DNA of 64,000 nt, taken from positions 1-64,000 of the forward strand of contig NZ_JFKD01000004.1 in assembly GCF_002115725.1 (NCBI RefSeq), in the 5' to 3' direction. The stretch comes from Marivita cryptomonadis. GTDB taxonomy: Bacteria; Pseudomonadota; Alphaproteobacteria; Rhodobacterales; Rhodobacteraceae. The position numbers and the translations under genes are program-made. The notes beneath the pieces are model-generated. The model was not told the origin of the DNA and did no database searches. It saw only the letters and a program-made list of their open reading frames with translations. Below are positions 19,014 through 27,243 of this stretch, piece after piece (positions within the stretch are counted from its first letter, which is position 1; every line of letters begins with the position of its first letter).

Positions 19014-19526
19014 CTAGTCCGGAAGTCCGGCCATGCGCCGCCCAGAGCGCAGCACGCAGAATGCGGCGACCATGATGAAGCCGACCGCGCCCAAGAGGCT
19101 GGCGGCATAGCCCTGCCAGACAGGGATTTGCGCGATCAGAGTGGTTTCGCCGAAAGACAGTTTGTCCTGCATGCCAAGATACAGCCGCCATGTACCGACA
19201 GCGGCGACCACCAGCATGGCAAGGTTGAATGCGAGGTCCAGAAACCGGTCCATCGACTTGGGCATGACAGGTTGAAACAAATCCACCCGCGCATGGGCTT
19301 CGTTGAATTGGGCCCAGGGAAGAAAGGCAAAGATCGCTGCGGCCATGCCGATTTCGGTCATGTCATAGATGCCGCGGATCGGGCCTACGCCAATATCGAA
19401 GGGCACCAGCGCGCGGCCGATGATCGACACACAGGTCAGGACGATGATGCACAACAGCACCGCGCCACCCGCAAGAGCCAGCACACGTGCAATGAGTTCG
19501 ACAATGATCTGAAGTCGCCGGTACAT
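19014..19526 (-). CDS. dctQ: TRAP transporter small permease, DctQ type
   Basis: This 170-residue protein has four hydrophobic segments, as expected for the DctQ small subunit that partners DctM. The sequence includes LPWAQFNEAHARVDLF, close to the EEx(A)HVxVDLF pattern conserved in this family. The ATG follows GGGGAGGG. It lies between dctP and dctM, 64 bases after dctP and 12 before dctM. The intercistronic gap on the dctP side carries a strong stem-loop. Confidence 0.9.
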   Translation of the reverse strand: MYRRLQIIVELIARVLALAGGAVLLCIIVLTCVSIIGRALVPFDIGVGPIRGIYDMTEIGMAAAIFAFLPWAQFNEAHARVDLFQPVMPKSMDRFLDLAFNLAMLVVAAVGTWRLYLGMQDKLSFGETTLIAQIPVWQGYAASLLGAVGFIMVAAFCVLRSGRRMAGLPD

Positions 19527-19543
19527 GCCACCCTCCCCAAGGT

Positions 19544-19572
19544 GCGGTGGGCCATTGCAATCAGCCCACCGC
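19544..19572. other. Perfect stem-loop between dctP and dctQ
   Basis: GCGGTGGGC at 19544-19552 and GCCCACCGC at 19564-19572 form a perfect nine-base-pair stem with an 11-base loop. It is transcribed just after dctP on the minus strand. No T-run follows. Such hairpins after the binding-protein gene commonly protect its mRNA and keep it more abundant than the permease mRNA. That role is inferred from position. Confidence 0.55.
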
Positions 19573-19590
19573 GTTTACTGCTCGGACCGA

Positions 19591-20628
19591 TCAGCCGCCG
19601 TGCTTGGCGATCAGGGATTTGGCCTGTTCGATCAGCGCCGCGCCGTCGATGCCTTTGGCGTCCATATCGGCAATCCAGCGCTCGATCACCGGCTGCGATG
19701 CTTCTTTCCAACGGGCGACCTCGGCTTCGTCCAACTGAACGATGGAATTGCCTGCGTTTGCCGCAATCTCGCGTGCCGGGGCGTCCATGTCCCACATCAC
19801 CTGAGTGGCGAAGGCCGACAGCTTGGCACCGGATTCCGCGTCAAGGATTGCGCGAAGATCGTCGGGTAGGGCTTCATACTTGGCCTTGTTCATCACCAGA
19901 ACGATCGCGGCGGTGTAAAGCGACTCATCACCCGAGAACTCGGTGTGGTTGCTGACCAGTTCCGACAGGCGGATCGCGGTGGTCACTTCCCACGGGATCA
20001 CGGTTGCCTTCACAACGCCCTTGGACAGCGCTTCGGGGATCGCGGGCAGCGGCATGCCCACAGGCTCGGCACCCAGTTCGGCCATCAGATCGTTGATGAT
20101 CCGGGTCGGGCCGCGCAGGGTGAGGCCTTTCATATCTTCAAGGCTGGTCACGCCATCGGCAGAGTGGATCAGGCCGGGACCGTGCACCCATGCCCCCAGA
20201 ACCTTCACGTCCTTGTATTCGTTGCTCTGGAAATCGGACTCGACCATTTCCCAATAGGCTTTGGCCGTTGCGACTGGATTCGTCATCATGAAGGGCAGTT
20301 CGAACACCTCGGTACGCGGGAAGCGCCCGGGGGTATAGCCCACGACGGTCATGGACAGATCGACCACGCCATCGCGCGCCTGATCCATCAGCTCGGGCGG
20401 GCGGCCGCCCAGCGACATGGCGTCGAAATGTTCGATCTTGATGCGCCCACCAGAGGCTTCTTCGACCTGTGCGCCCCACGGCTTGAGGATCTGCGCGGGC
20501 ACCGGCGCGGGTGGCGGCAGGAACTGGTGCAAGCGCAGGGTGACTTCCTGTGCATAGGCCGCGCTTGACACGGCGAGTGCAGCGACTGCGCCCAGCAGCG
20601 TGCTTTTTACGAAGCTTCTTCTTTTCAT
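19591..20628 (-). CDS. dctP: TRAP transporter solute-binding protein, DctP type
   Basis: This 345-residue periplasmic receptor begins with a signal peptide of Tat-like form, KRRSFVKSTLLG, followed by a hydrophobic stretch and an AYAQ cleavage region. The mature part has the DctP family pattern, including LRLHQFLPP, SGGRIKIEHFDAMSLGG and a ligand-contacting arginine region near TLRGPTRI. Many DctP proteins are exported folded by Tat, which agrees with the twin arginine. It is the first gene of the TRAP operon. Its ligand is unknown; neighbouring genes suggest an aromatic or phenylpropenoid acid, or a sulfated derivative. Confidence 0.92.
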   Translation of the reverse strand: MKRRSFVKSTLLGAVAALAVSSAAYAQEVTLRLHQFLPPPAPVPAQILKPWGAQVEEASGGRIKIEHFDAMSLGGRPPELMDQARDGVVDLSMTVVGYTPGRFPRTEVFELPFMMTNPVATAKAYWEMVESDFQSNEYKDVKVLGAWVHGPGLIHSADGVTSLEDMKGLTLRGPTRIINDLMAELGAEPVGMPLPAIPEALSKGVVKATVIPWEVTTAIRLSELVSNHTEFSGDESLYTAAIVLVMNKAKYEALPDDLRAILDAESGAKLSAFATQVMWDMDAPAREIAANAGNSIVQLDEAEVARWKEASQPVIERWIADMDAKGIDGAALIEQAKSLIAKHGG

Positions 20629-20659
20629 GGTAAATCCTCCCAGATTTGTTGCTTATTTC

Positions 20660-20707
20660 AGTGTTTCTTCAAGAACACTCCGCAGCATTAGATGTTTTCC
20701 GCTGCGG
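20660..20707. promoter_or_regulatory. Two inverted repeats upstream of dctP
   Basis: The 173-base gap between the enoyl-CoA hydratase gene and dctP holds two dyads. AGTGTT at 20660-20665 pairs with AACACT at 20674-20679. CCGCAGC at 20680-20686 pairs with GCTGCGG at 20701-20707. The first could be an operator, and the second a stem in the leader or at the end of the upstream transcript. Neither has a T-run that would mark a classical terminator. Confidence 0.35.
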
Positions 20708-20801
20708 AACGGAATGTCTCCACTGGTCAGGTGGTGGTAAGAAACGTGCATTTCCCTAGTCCCTCATGCCACGGTTCAAAGATTGACCAAGCTCCTTCGT
20801 G

Positions 20802-21590
20802 TTACTTTCTGAAAACGGGTTCGCGCTTCTCGAGAAAGGCCCGCAGGCCTTCTTTCGCTCCCTCAGATGTCTGGCACATCGCCGCGGCAAGGCTTTCGGT
20901 GAACAACCCGTCCGAGCGTGACATGTCGCCGATCCGCGCCAAAGCATTGATCATCAGATAGTTGGAGAAGGGCGCATTGTCCGCGATCTTGCGGGCCAGC
21001 TTGAGCGCAAGGGCAAGACCTTCGCCTTCGCCAACGGAATAATGCGCAAGACCCAAGGACAGCGCGTCTTCCGCACCGTAATTGCGCCCGGTCAGCATCA
21101 TCTCGCGCATGCGGTCCGGCCCGATGATGCGGCCCACGCGTACAGTTGCGCCGCCACCCACAAAGATACCGCGACGCCCTTCGGGAAGTTGAAAGCGGGC
21201 AGTTGGTTCGGCGATCCTCACATGGGTCGAAGCTGCGATTTCCAGTCCGCCGCCGATTACTGCACCGGTGAGGACAGAGATCACGGGCAGGCCGCCGAAT
21301 TCGATCAATTCGGACACGCGGTGCCAGTTGCGAGAATGGTAAACGCCTTCGACCGGGGCGCGGTGTTCGTGTTCCGCAAGGTCCAGACCAGAGCAAAAAT
21401 GCCCACCTTCGCCGCGCAGAATCACGGCGCTCACACCTTCGGGCGGATGCGAGAAGAACTGGTCCAGATCGTCGACCAACGCGTCGTTCATGGCGTTGCG
21501 CTTTTCGGGACGGTCGAAAATCAGCGTGGCGATATCACCTTCGATTTCAACGCGTGTGACGTCACCCGAACGTGTTGAGCCATCGTGCAT
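20802..21590 (-). CDS. Enoyl-CoA hydratase/isomerase family protein
   Basis: This 262-residue crotonase-fold protein has the CoA-binding and oxyanion segments RPEKRNAMND, GHFCSGLDLAEH and GAVIGGGLEIAA. ATG at 21590 is preferred over a longer start because GGGAGGA lies just upstream. It is divergent from the amidohydrolase gene, with a shared 101-base control region. In the p-coumarate or ferulate CoA-dependent pathways a crotonase hydrates the cinnamoyl-CoA double bond. That role fits the neighbouring amidohydrolase, the downstream pobA/pca genes and the SDR at 15133. A simple beta-oxidation function cannot be excluded. Confidence 0.85.
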   Translation of the reverse strand: MHDGSTRSGDVTRVEIEGDIATLIFDRPEKRNAMNDALVDDLDQFFSHPPEGVSAVILRGEGGHFCSGLDLAEHEHRAPVEGVYHSRNWHRVSELIEFGGLPVISVLTGAVIGGGLEIAASTHVRIAEPTARFQLPEGRRGIFVGGGATVRVGRIIGPDRMREMMLTGRNYGAEDALSLGLAHYSVGEGEGLALALKLARKIADNAPFSNYLMINALARIGDMSRSDGLFTESLAAAMCQTSEGAKEGLRAFLEKREPVFRK

Positions 21591-21614
21591 GTGATCCTCC
21601 CGATCCTTCAATTA

Positions 21615-21648
21615 GTTTTGTTGTATATGTAAACGGTTTTGCTGTATA
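21615..21648. promoter_or_regulatory. Direct repeat GTTTTGyTGTATA, 21 bases apart
   Basis: GTTTTGTTGTATA at 21615-21627 is repeated as GTTTTGCTGTATA at 21636-21648, with 12 of 13 positions identical. The 21-base offset equals two helical turns. It lies centrally between the divergent enoyl-CoA hydratase and amidohydrolase genes, where a regulator would control both. The protein that binds is not known; the MarR and AraC-type regulators in this window are candidates. Confidence 0.5.
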
Positions 21649-21691
21649 GCGATTTTTGAAGGCGCTGATTTCTTGCCGTGGGAGGGCAGAC

Positions 21692-22588
21692 ATGGTCGAT
21701 TTTTCAAAGGTGCAAGCCATTGATTTCCATACGCATGCAGAAGAGCCCTGTAATCATGGACGGGATGACGGCTATAATGAATTCCAGTCCGGCATGGCGG
21801 CATATTTCAAGAATCCCGCTGGTGCCGAAGGCATGCTGCCGACGGTTCAGGACACCGCAGACTACTACCGCGAACGCAATATCGCGGCAGTCATCTTTCC
21901 CGTCGATGCCGAACGCGAAACCGGGTTTCGACGCTATTCCAACGAAGAGGTTGCGCAGCTGTGCGCTCAGAATGACGATATCCTGATCCCGTTCGCGTCG
22001 ATCGATCCGCATAAGGGCAAGGCAGGTGCGCGAGAAGTACGGCGGCTTGTCCGCGATTTCGGCGTGCGTGGTTTCAAGTTCCATCCGACGATGCAGGGGT
22101 TTTTCCCGAATGACCGGGAAGCCTGTTACACGGTGCTCGAAGCCTGTGCTGAAGAGGGGGTGATCACCTTGTTCCACACCGGACAGACAGGGGTCGGGTC
22201 TGGCATGCGTGGTGGCATGGGCATGCGGCTCAAGTATTCGAACCCGATGCATCTGGATGACGTGGCAGTGGATTTCCCGGACATGCCGATCATTCTTGCG
22301 CATCCGAGTTTTCCCTGGACTGAGGAAGGTCTGGCGGTCGCACAGCATAAGCCAAATGTCTATTTCGACATGTCGGGCTGGTCGCCGAAATACTTTCCTG
22401 AGATCTTTATCAAATACGCCAATTCGATCCTGAAGAAGAAGATGCTGTTCGGATCCGATTGGCCAGCCATCACGCCCGATCGCTGGCTCAAGGACTTTGC
22501 GGATGCCCCCTTCAAAGACGAAGTGCGCCCGCTGATCCTCAAGGAAAACGCGATGCGTCTGCTGGGCGTGACGGACAAAGGCGCTTGA
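21692..22588 (+). CDS. Amidohydrolase family 2 protein, possible aromatic beta-ketoacyl-CoA hydrolase
   Basis: This 298-residue protein has the metal-dependent amidohydrolase-2 fold shared with ACMSD. It carries the IDFHTHAEE motif (His13, His15), FKFHPTMQGFFPND, LFHTGQTG, ILAHPSFPW and FGSDWPAITPDRW. GGAGGG precedes the ATG at 21692. In CoA-dependent hydroxycinnamate catabolism, an amidohydrolase of this type (CouO-like) cleaves 4-hydroxyphenyl-beta-ketoacyl-CoA to 4-hydroxybenzoate. The adjacent hydratase and the pobA gene that consumes 4-hydroxybenzoate support that reading. Another decarboxylase or hydrolase activity of the family is possible. Confidence 0.8.
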   Translation: MVDFSKVQAIDFHTHAEEPCNHGRDDGYNEFQSGMAAYFKNPAGAEGMLPTVQDTADYYRERNIAAVIFPVDAERETGFRRYSNEEVAQLCAQNDDILIPFASIDPHKGKAGAREVRRLVRDFGVRGFKFHPTMQGFFPNDREACYTVLEACAEEGVITLFHTGQTGVGSGMRGGMGMRLKYSNPMHLDDVAVDFPDMPIILAHPSFPWTEEGLAVAQHKPNVYFDMSGWSPKYFPEIFIKYANSILKKKMLFGSDWPAITPDRWLKDFADAPFKDEVRPLILKENAMRLLGVTDKGA

Positions 22589-22591
22589 TGT

Positions 22592-24121
22592 ATGACCGAC
22601 TTCGTTGCGCCCACGGATGATATCCTGTTTTGCCTGCGGCACGTGGCAGATGCGCACCGTGTCGAGGGCTGGGATGATGCGCTTGCTGCTGACATCCTTG
22701 GACATTTCGCACAATTCGCAGAGGGCGTGCTTGCGCCGTTAAACGCGATTGGCGACGCGCAGGGCGCGCGACTTGTCGATGGGCGTGTCCTGATGCCAGA
22801 CGGGTTTGTCGAAGCGTATGCGCAACTGGCGGAAGGCGGATGGCAGGGGCTACGGGCACCCGAACATTTCGGTGGAATGGAACAACCGGCGTTGGTTGCT
22901 GCGGGTGTGTCGGAGGTCTTTACCGGAGCCAATCATGCCATGCAGATGGTTTGCGGGCTGGTGCCCGGTGCTGTTGAGACCTTGCTGCATTTCGGAACGC
23001 CGGAACAACAAGAGACATGGATTCCCCCTCTGGCGGCGGGTGAGGTGCTCTCGACCATGTGTCTGACCGAGGCCGGTGCCGGGTCGGACTTGTCGGGCAT
23101 CCGGTGCAAGGCGACGCGCGATGGGGCGGATTGGTGGCTTGATGGAGAAAAGATTTTTATCTCGGGGGGCGACCAGAACATGTCTTCGGGCATTCTGCAT
23201 CTGGTTCTTGCCCGCAGTGGATCGGTGGAGGACGGGCTGAAGGGTTTGTCATTGTTCCTGTGTTCCGCAGTTGACGGTGTGACCGTCACGCGGATCGAGG
23301 AAAAGCTGGGACTGCATGCTTCACCGACCTGTCAGTTGGCGTTCTGCCATGCCCGTGCCGAATTGATCGGGGCCGAGGGCGATGGGTTACGGGCCATGTT
23401 CACGGTGATGAACCACGCGCGTCTTGATGTGGCGTTGCAGGGTGTCGCGCACGCGGCGCGCGCGTCTCAGATCGCCACGGCCTATGCACAAGACCGCGTG
23501 CAGGGGCGACGCAAAGATGGCAGCCCGGCGCGGTTGGCCGATCATGCCGATGTGCAGCGGATGCTGGCCGAGCAAGCGTCTTTGGCGATGGGCGCGCGGG
23601 CGATCTGCCATGTCGCTTTTGTTGAGATGGAGCGTGGCGAGCGCGCCGATCTCGTGGCGTTCTTGACCCCGCTCTGCAAGGTGTTCAGCTCGGAAGCAGG
23701 GATCAAGGCGGCGGATCTGGGAATACAGATCCTTGGGGGTTACGGGTATCTGAACGAATACCAGCTAGGGCAGGTGTGGCGCGATGCGCGCATCACCTCT
23801 ATCTACGAAGGGGCCAATGGCATTCATGAACGTGGCATCGCCACGCGTGGTCTAAAGGGGCCGGGTGCCGACCAGTTTGCCGATTTGATCCGCGAACTTG
23901 GTGGCACGTCGGACCTAGTACTGGCCGACCTTGCGGCGTGGGTCACATGGCGCGACCGGATGCGCGGAACTGACGATGCGGAACGTGAGGCGCATGATTT
24001 CGCGCAGGCGACAGCAGGCCTGTTCTTTCGGGCGTGCTGGGCCAAATGCGCCGCGGTCTCGGATTCGCATCCTGAGCCCGCGCGGATCAAAGCGTTGGCG
24101 GACCGGGTACTTAGTTCGTGA
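22592..24121 (+). CDS. Acyl-CoA dehydrogenase, long DmdC-like type
   Basis: This 509-residue flavoenzyme has CLTEAGAGSDLSGI (flavin contact), a SGGDQNMS segment and IYEGANGIHERG, whose glutamate is the usual catalytic base region. It is longer than standard 380-residue acyl-CoA dehydrogenases. The N-terminal GFVEAYAQLAEGGWQGLRAP resembles the extended group that includes the methylmercaptopropionyl-CoA dehydrogenase DmdC. It follows the amidohydrolase after three bases, so they form an operon. A role in desaturating phenylpropanoyl-CoA to cinnamoyl-CoA fits the neighbours but is inference. Its end overlaps the convergent pobR-like gene by 11 bases. Confidence 0.85.
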   Translation: MTDFVAPTDDILFCLRHVADAHRVEGWDDALAADILGHFAQFAEGVLAPLNAIGDAQGARLVDGRVLMPDGFVEAYAQLAEGGWQGLRAPEHFGGMEQPALVAAGVSEVFTGANHAMQMVCGLVPGAVETLLHFGTPEQQETWIPPLAAGEVLSTMCLTEAGAGSDLSGIRCKATRDGADWWLDGEKIFISGGDQNMSSGILHLVLARSGSVEDGLKGLSLFLCSAVDGVTVTRIEEKLGLHASPTCQLAFCHARAELIGAEGDGLRAMFTVMNHARLDVALQGVAHAARASQIATAYAQDRVQGRRKDGSPARLADHADVQRMLAEQASLAMGARAICHVAFVEMERGERADLVAFLTPLCKVFSSEAGIKAADLGIQILGGYGYLNEYQLGQVWRDARITSIYEGANGIHERGIATRGLKGPGADQFADLIRELGGTSDLVLADLAAWVTWRDRMRGTDDAEREAHDFAQATAGLFFRACWAKCAAVSDSHPEPARIKALADRVLSS

Positions 24122-24962
24122 ACAGCGCGCGGTACTCTGAGGGGGTCTGGCCTCGTGCCGCGCGGAATCGTTTGGAAAAATAGGACGGGTCGATGAACCC
24201 AAGCCGGTAGCCGATTTCTGACACGGGCAATTGCGTAAAGGCTAGCAAGCGGCAGGCCTCTTGCATCTGGTGTTGTTCGATATAGGCGGTGGCGCCCATC
24301 CCCGTGGCGTTGCGGCACAGGCGGCTTAGATGTCCGGTGCTGATTGACAGCGCGTTTGCGAAATCCGATGCGGTCCAGCCATCAGACATGTGTTTCGAGA
24401 TCAGATCATCCAGCGCAAAGAGGCGGGCATGTTTGGTTCTCTGTTCGGACGCGCGTTCTGCAAGCCGCGTTTCGGCCAGATTGGCGAGCACGGAATGTGC
24501 CAATCCGACAACTTGCTGCGCGCGAAACAGGCTGGTGCCGCCGACAGTCTCGCGCAGCAGTTGGGTCACCCGTTCCAAGGGGTGTTCGACGCGCCCGACA
24601 AAAGGTTTGGACAGGGCGGTCAGGATTTGATCCGTCGCCGGTGAGATCGTGCGCACAATGTTGATTGGGTAGGAGAAAATCTTGCCTTCAGATCCGGGTT
24701 TGAAGGTGAATTCGTGCACACAGTGCTCTGGAATATATAGAAACTCTGACTTGGATACTTGGTGTTTCTCGCCGTCGACAGTCGCGTCGATCCAGCCGTG
24801 TTCGACCATGAATAACTGTGACATCTGGCTGTGGCGGTGCGGCATGATCCGCCAATCATTGATCGGTGCACGAACCGAGAAATCCTCAAAATGGATGACA
24901 TCCGGGAAGGGGCCTTGTTCGCCGTAGAGCCCGAAGGCGGGAATGGTGTTTTGCACAGACAT
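24111..24962 (-). CDS. pobR: AraC-family regulator, PobR type
   Basis: This 283-residue protein has an N-terminal cupin-like effector domain (residues 20-100, MPHRHSQMSQLFMVEHG). The C-terminal double helix-turn-helix of AraC proteins spans about residues 180-280, with ASDFANALSISTGHLSRLCR and IGYRLGFIDPSYFSKRFR. It is divergent from pobA across 92 bases. This is the standard arrangement of AraC-type PobR, which activates pobA in response to 4-hydroxybenzoate. The symbol rests on this context. Confidence 0.85.
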   Translation of the reverse strand: MSVQNTIPAFGLYGEQGPFPDVIHFEDFSVRAPINDWRIMPHRHSQMSQLFMVEHGWIDATVDGEKHQVSKSEFLYIPEHCVHEFTFKPGSEGKIFSYPINIVRTISPATDQILTALSKPFVGRVEHPLERVTQLLRETVGGTSLFRAQQVVGLAHSVLANLAETRLAERASEQRTKHARLFALDDLISKHMSDGWTASDFANALSISTGHLSRLCRNATGMGATAYIEQHQMQEACRLLAFTQLPVSEIGYRLGFIDPSYFSKRFRAARGQTPSEYRALFTN

Positions 24963-25054
24963 GTTCGATTGTTACCATAGCTCGCTCTTTGGTGCCATTA
25001 TCTGTTGCTGCTTTGCAGCCTATCAAGGTCGTCAGCTTTTGGAGGAGTGGTGCC

Positions 25055-26224
25055 ATGAAAACCGAAGTCGCGATTATCGGCGGTGGGCCTTCGGGCCTGT
25101 TGTTGTCGCAATTGCTGAACCAAGCTGGTGTGGCGACGGTGGTGTTGGAGCGTTCGTCGCGGGATCACGTTTTGTCACGCATCCGGGCAGGGGTGTTGGA
25201 GGCCGGAACGGTGGACATGCTGCGCGAGGCGGGTGTGGGTGAGCGGATGGCACGCGAAGGCATTCCGCATGAAGGGTGCTACCTGACCGATGACGATCTG
25301 ATGGTGCGGATCAATTTTGAAGAGCTCACCGGCACGTCCGTCATGGTCTATGGCCAAACCGAGGTCACGACGGACCTCTACAAGGCGCAGGATGCAATAG
25401 GGGCGACGATCATCCACGGGGTCGAGGATGTCGTGATCCACGATGCCGACAGCAACGCACCTTATGTCGAATACACTTTGAACGGCGCGCGTATTCGGTT
25501 GGACTGCGCCTATGTGGCGGGATGTGACGGGTTTCACGGGGTGAGCCGCAAGACTATTCCCGCAGACAAGCGCCGCGAATTTGAACGCGTTTATCCCTTT
25601 GGTTGGCTGGGGGTTCTGTCGCGCACGAAGCCCGCCCATGAAGAGCTGATCTACGCCAATTCCTCGAACGGGTTTGCGCTGGCATCGATGCGCAGCGAAA
25701 CGCTCAGCCGGTATTACGTTCAGGTTCCGTTAACCGATAAAGTCGACGAGTGGAGCGATGAGCGCTTCTGGGCCACGTTGAAGTCATGCCTGCCGTTCGA
25801 AGTGGCTGACACAATGCAGACAGGACCGTCGATCGAGAAATCCATCGCGCCGTTGCGGTCCTTCGTCAGCGAACCGCTGCGTTGGGGACGATTGTTCCTT
25901 GTGGGTGATGCCGCGCATATCGTGCCGCCGACTGGAGCCAAGGGGCTGAACCTTGCCGTATCGGACGTGCATTACCTTTACCAAGCGCTGATCGACGCGG
26001 TGAAAAAGGGTGATACCGCTGGTATCGACGCTTATTCTGAACGGGCGCTCTTGCGGATTTGGAAGGCAATGCGGTTCAGCTGGCAAATGACGACAATGCT
26101 GCACCATTTTGACGGCGAAGACAGCTTTGCCGCGCAGATGCGCAAATCCACGTTGCGCCACCTGTCGCAATCGGAAACCGCCCGGCGCGATTTAGCTGAG
26201 AATTATATCGGTTTGCCGTTCTAA
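25055..26224 (+). CDS. pobA: 4-hydroxybenzoate 3-monooxygenase
   Basis: This 389-residue FAD enzyme converts 4-hydroxybenzoate to protocatechuate using NAD(P)H and oxygen. Motifs are the dinucleotide fold VAIIGGGPSGLLLSQLL at the N-terminus, the CDGFHGVSR segment and GDAAHIVPPTGAKGLNLAVSD near residue 285. SRIRAGVLE is the characteristic PobA segment. GGAGGAG lies seven bases before the ATG at 25055. It is flanked by pobR and pcaQ, feeding protocatechuate directly to the pca operon. Confidence 0.96.
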   Translation: MKTEVAIIGGGPSGLLLSQLLNQAGVATVVLERSSRDHVLSRIRAGVLEAGTVDMLREAGVGERMAREGIPHEGCYLTDDDLMVRINFEELTGTSVMVYGQTEVTTDLYKAQDAIGATIIHGVEDVVIHDADSNAPYVEYTLNGARIRLDCAYVAGCDGFHGVSRKTIPADKRREFERVYPFGWLGVLSRTKPAHEELIYANSSNGFALASMRSETLSRYYVQVPLTDKVDEWSDERFWATLKSCLPFEVADTMQTGPSIEKSIAPLRSFVSEPLRWGRLFLVGDAAHIVPPTGAKGLNLAVSDVHYLYQALIDAVKKGDTAGIDAYSERALLRIWKAMRFSWQMTTMLHHFDGEDSFAAQMRKSTLRHLSQSETARRDLAENYIGLPF

Positions 26225-27153
26225 CCTGAGGTTTGGCCCAAGGGGCGCAATTCGGTCCGGGCGTCTTCCAGCGCCCGGATCAGGCCGGTTTGTTCCTCGG
26301 TCAAGACGCCATCTGCCCGCATCGAGATGCCGATGGGGCCGCCGCGCAGGTCATTGCCAAGGGGCAGGGCGGTCAGCGTGCCTGCGTCAAGCTCGTCTTC
26401 GACCACCCCGCGCGAGATAAACCAGACCGCATCGGATGATTGCACAACCCGCCGCCCAAAGGCGAGCGAGACCGACTCGAACGCCGCAGTTTGCGCAGCG
26501 ATGCCGTGCCGCGACAGTAGCGCCCGAACCAGTGGGGCAATCACCGCCCCCGGTGGCGGCAGTAGAAGCGGGAAGCCCTCAAGCGCGTCCAATGGCTGGG
26601 CCTGTTCAGTGAGCGGATGATCCGGGCGCACAACGGCTGCGATGTCTTCGGAGTAGAGATGATGGAATGACAGGTGCTGCATCACTTCGGTCGTGCCCAT
26701 GCGACCGATGACAAGATCGAGGCTGCTTTCCCGAAGTTGAGACATCAACAGCCAGTTCGGCCCGGTGCTGACCCGCAAAAGGCAATTCGGATGTGTGTTC
26801 CGAAACGCCAAAGCGGCACGCGGCATTAGGGACGTCGCAGCGGTGGGCAGAACCCCGACAGACAGGCGGGTGATTTGGGACGGGATGTCTTTGACCAGCG
26901 ATTGTGCCCGCGAGAGTTCGGCCATTGCAGCCCCCGCATGTTGCTGGAACACCCGGCCAACTGTCGTCAGTGTCAACCTTCGGTGCGACCTGTCGAACAG
27001 GGGTTTGCCCAACACCTCTTCCAATTCGCGAATGGTTTTGGATACCGCAGGCTGCGACACGTTCAGTGCATTGGCGGCGGCAGACAATGACCCCAATCGC
27101 GCGGTTTCAAGAAAGCATCGCAAGTGGCGCAGACGGATACGGGCGTCGATCAT
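26221..27153 (-). CDS. pcaQ: LysR-family regulator of the pca operon
   Basis: This 310-residue LysR protein has a DNA-binding domain containing LRHLRCFLETARLGSLSAAA and SQPAVSKTIRELE, and an effector domain of PcaQ type. It is divergent from pcaD and overlaps the end of pobA by four bases. PcaQ activates pcaDCHGB when beta-carboxymuconate or a related intermediate accumulates. A near-consensus PcaQ box lies three bases before its start codon. Confidence 0.93.
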   Translation of the reverse strand: MIDARIRLRHLRCFLETARLGSLSAAANALNVSQPAVSKTIRELEEVLGKPLFDRSHRRLTLTTVGRVFQQHAGAAMAELSRAQSLVKDIPSQITRLSVGVLPTAATSLMPRAALAFRNTHPNCLLRVSTGPNWLLMSQLRESSLDLVIGRMGTTEVMQHLSFHHLYSEDIAAVVRPDHPLTEQAQPLDALEGFPLLLPPPGAVIAPLVRALLSRHGIAAQTAAFESVSLAFGRRVVQSSDAVWFISRGVVEDELDAGTLTALPLGNDLRGGPIGISMRADGVLTEEQTGLIRALEDARTELRPLGQTSG

Positions 27154-27155
27154 AT

Positions 27156-27171
27156 ATAACTCATGGGTTAA
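27156..27171. promoter_or_regulatory. PcaQ operator
   Basis: ATAACTCATGGGTTAA at 27156-27171 matches the ATAACC-N4-GGTTAA motif known for PcaQ of Sinorhizobium, with one mismatch. It sits between the divergent pcaQ and pcaD genes, beside the pcaQ start and 72 bases upstream of pcaD. Activation of pcaD and control of pcaQ from this site are expected. Confidence 0.75.
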
Positions 27172-27243
27172 CTAAACGGTGCAAGATTATAATTTTCAGG
27201 TAGCAAAAGAAATGCGAAAGAAGGGATGGGGAGATTTGCACAT

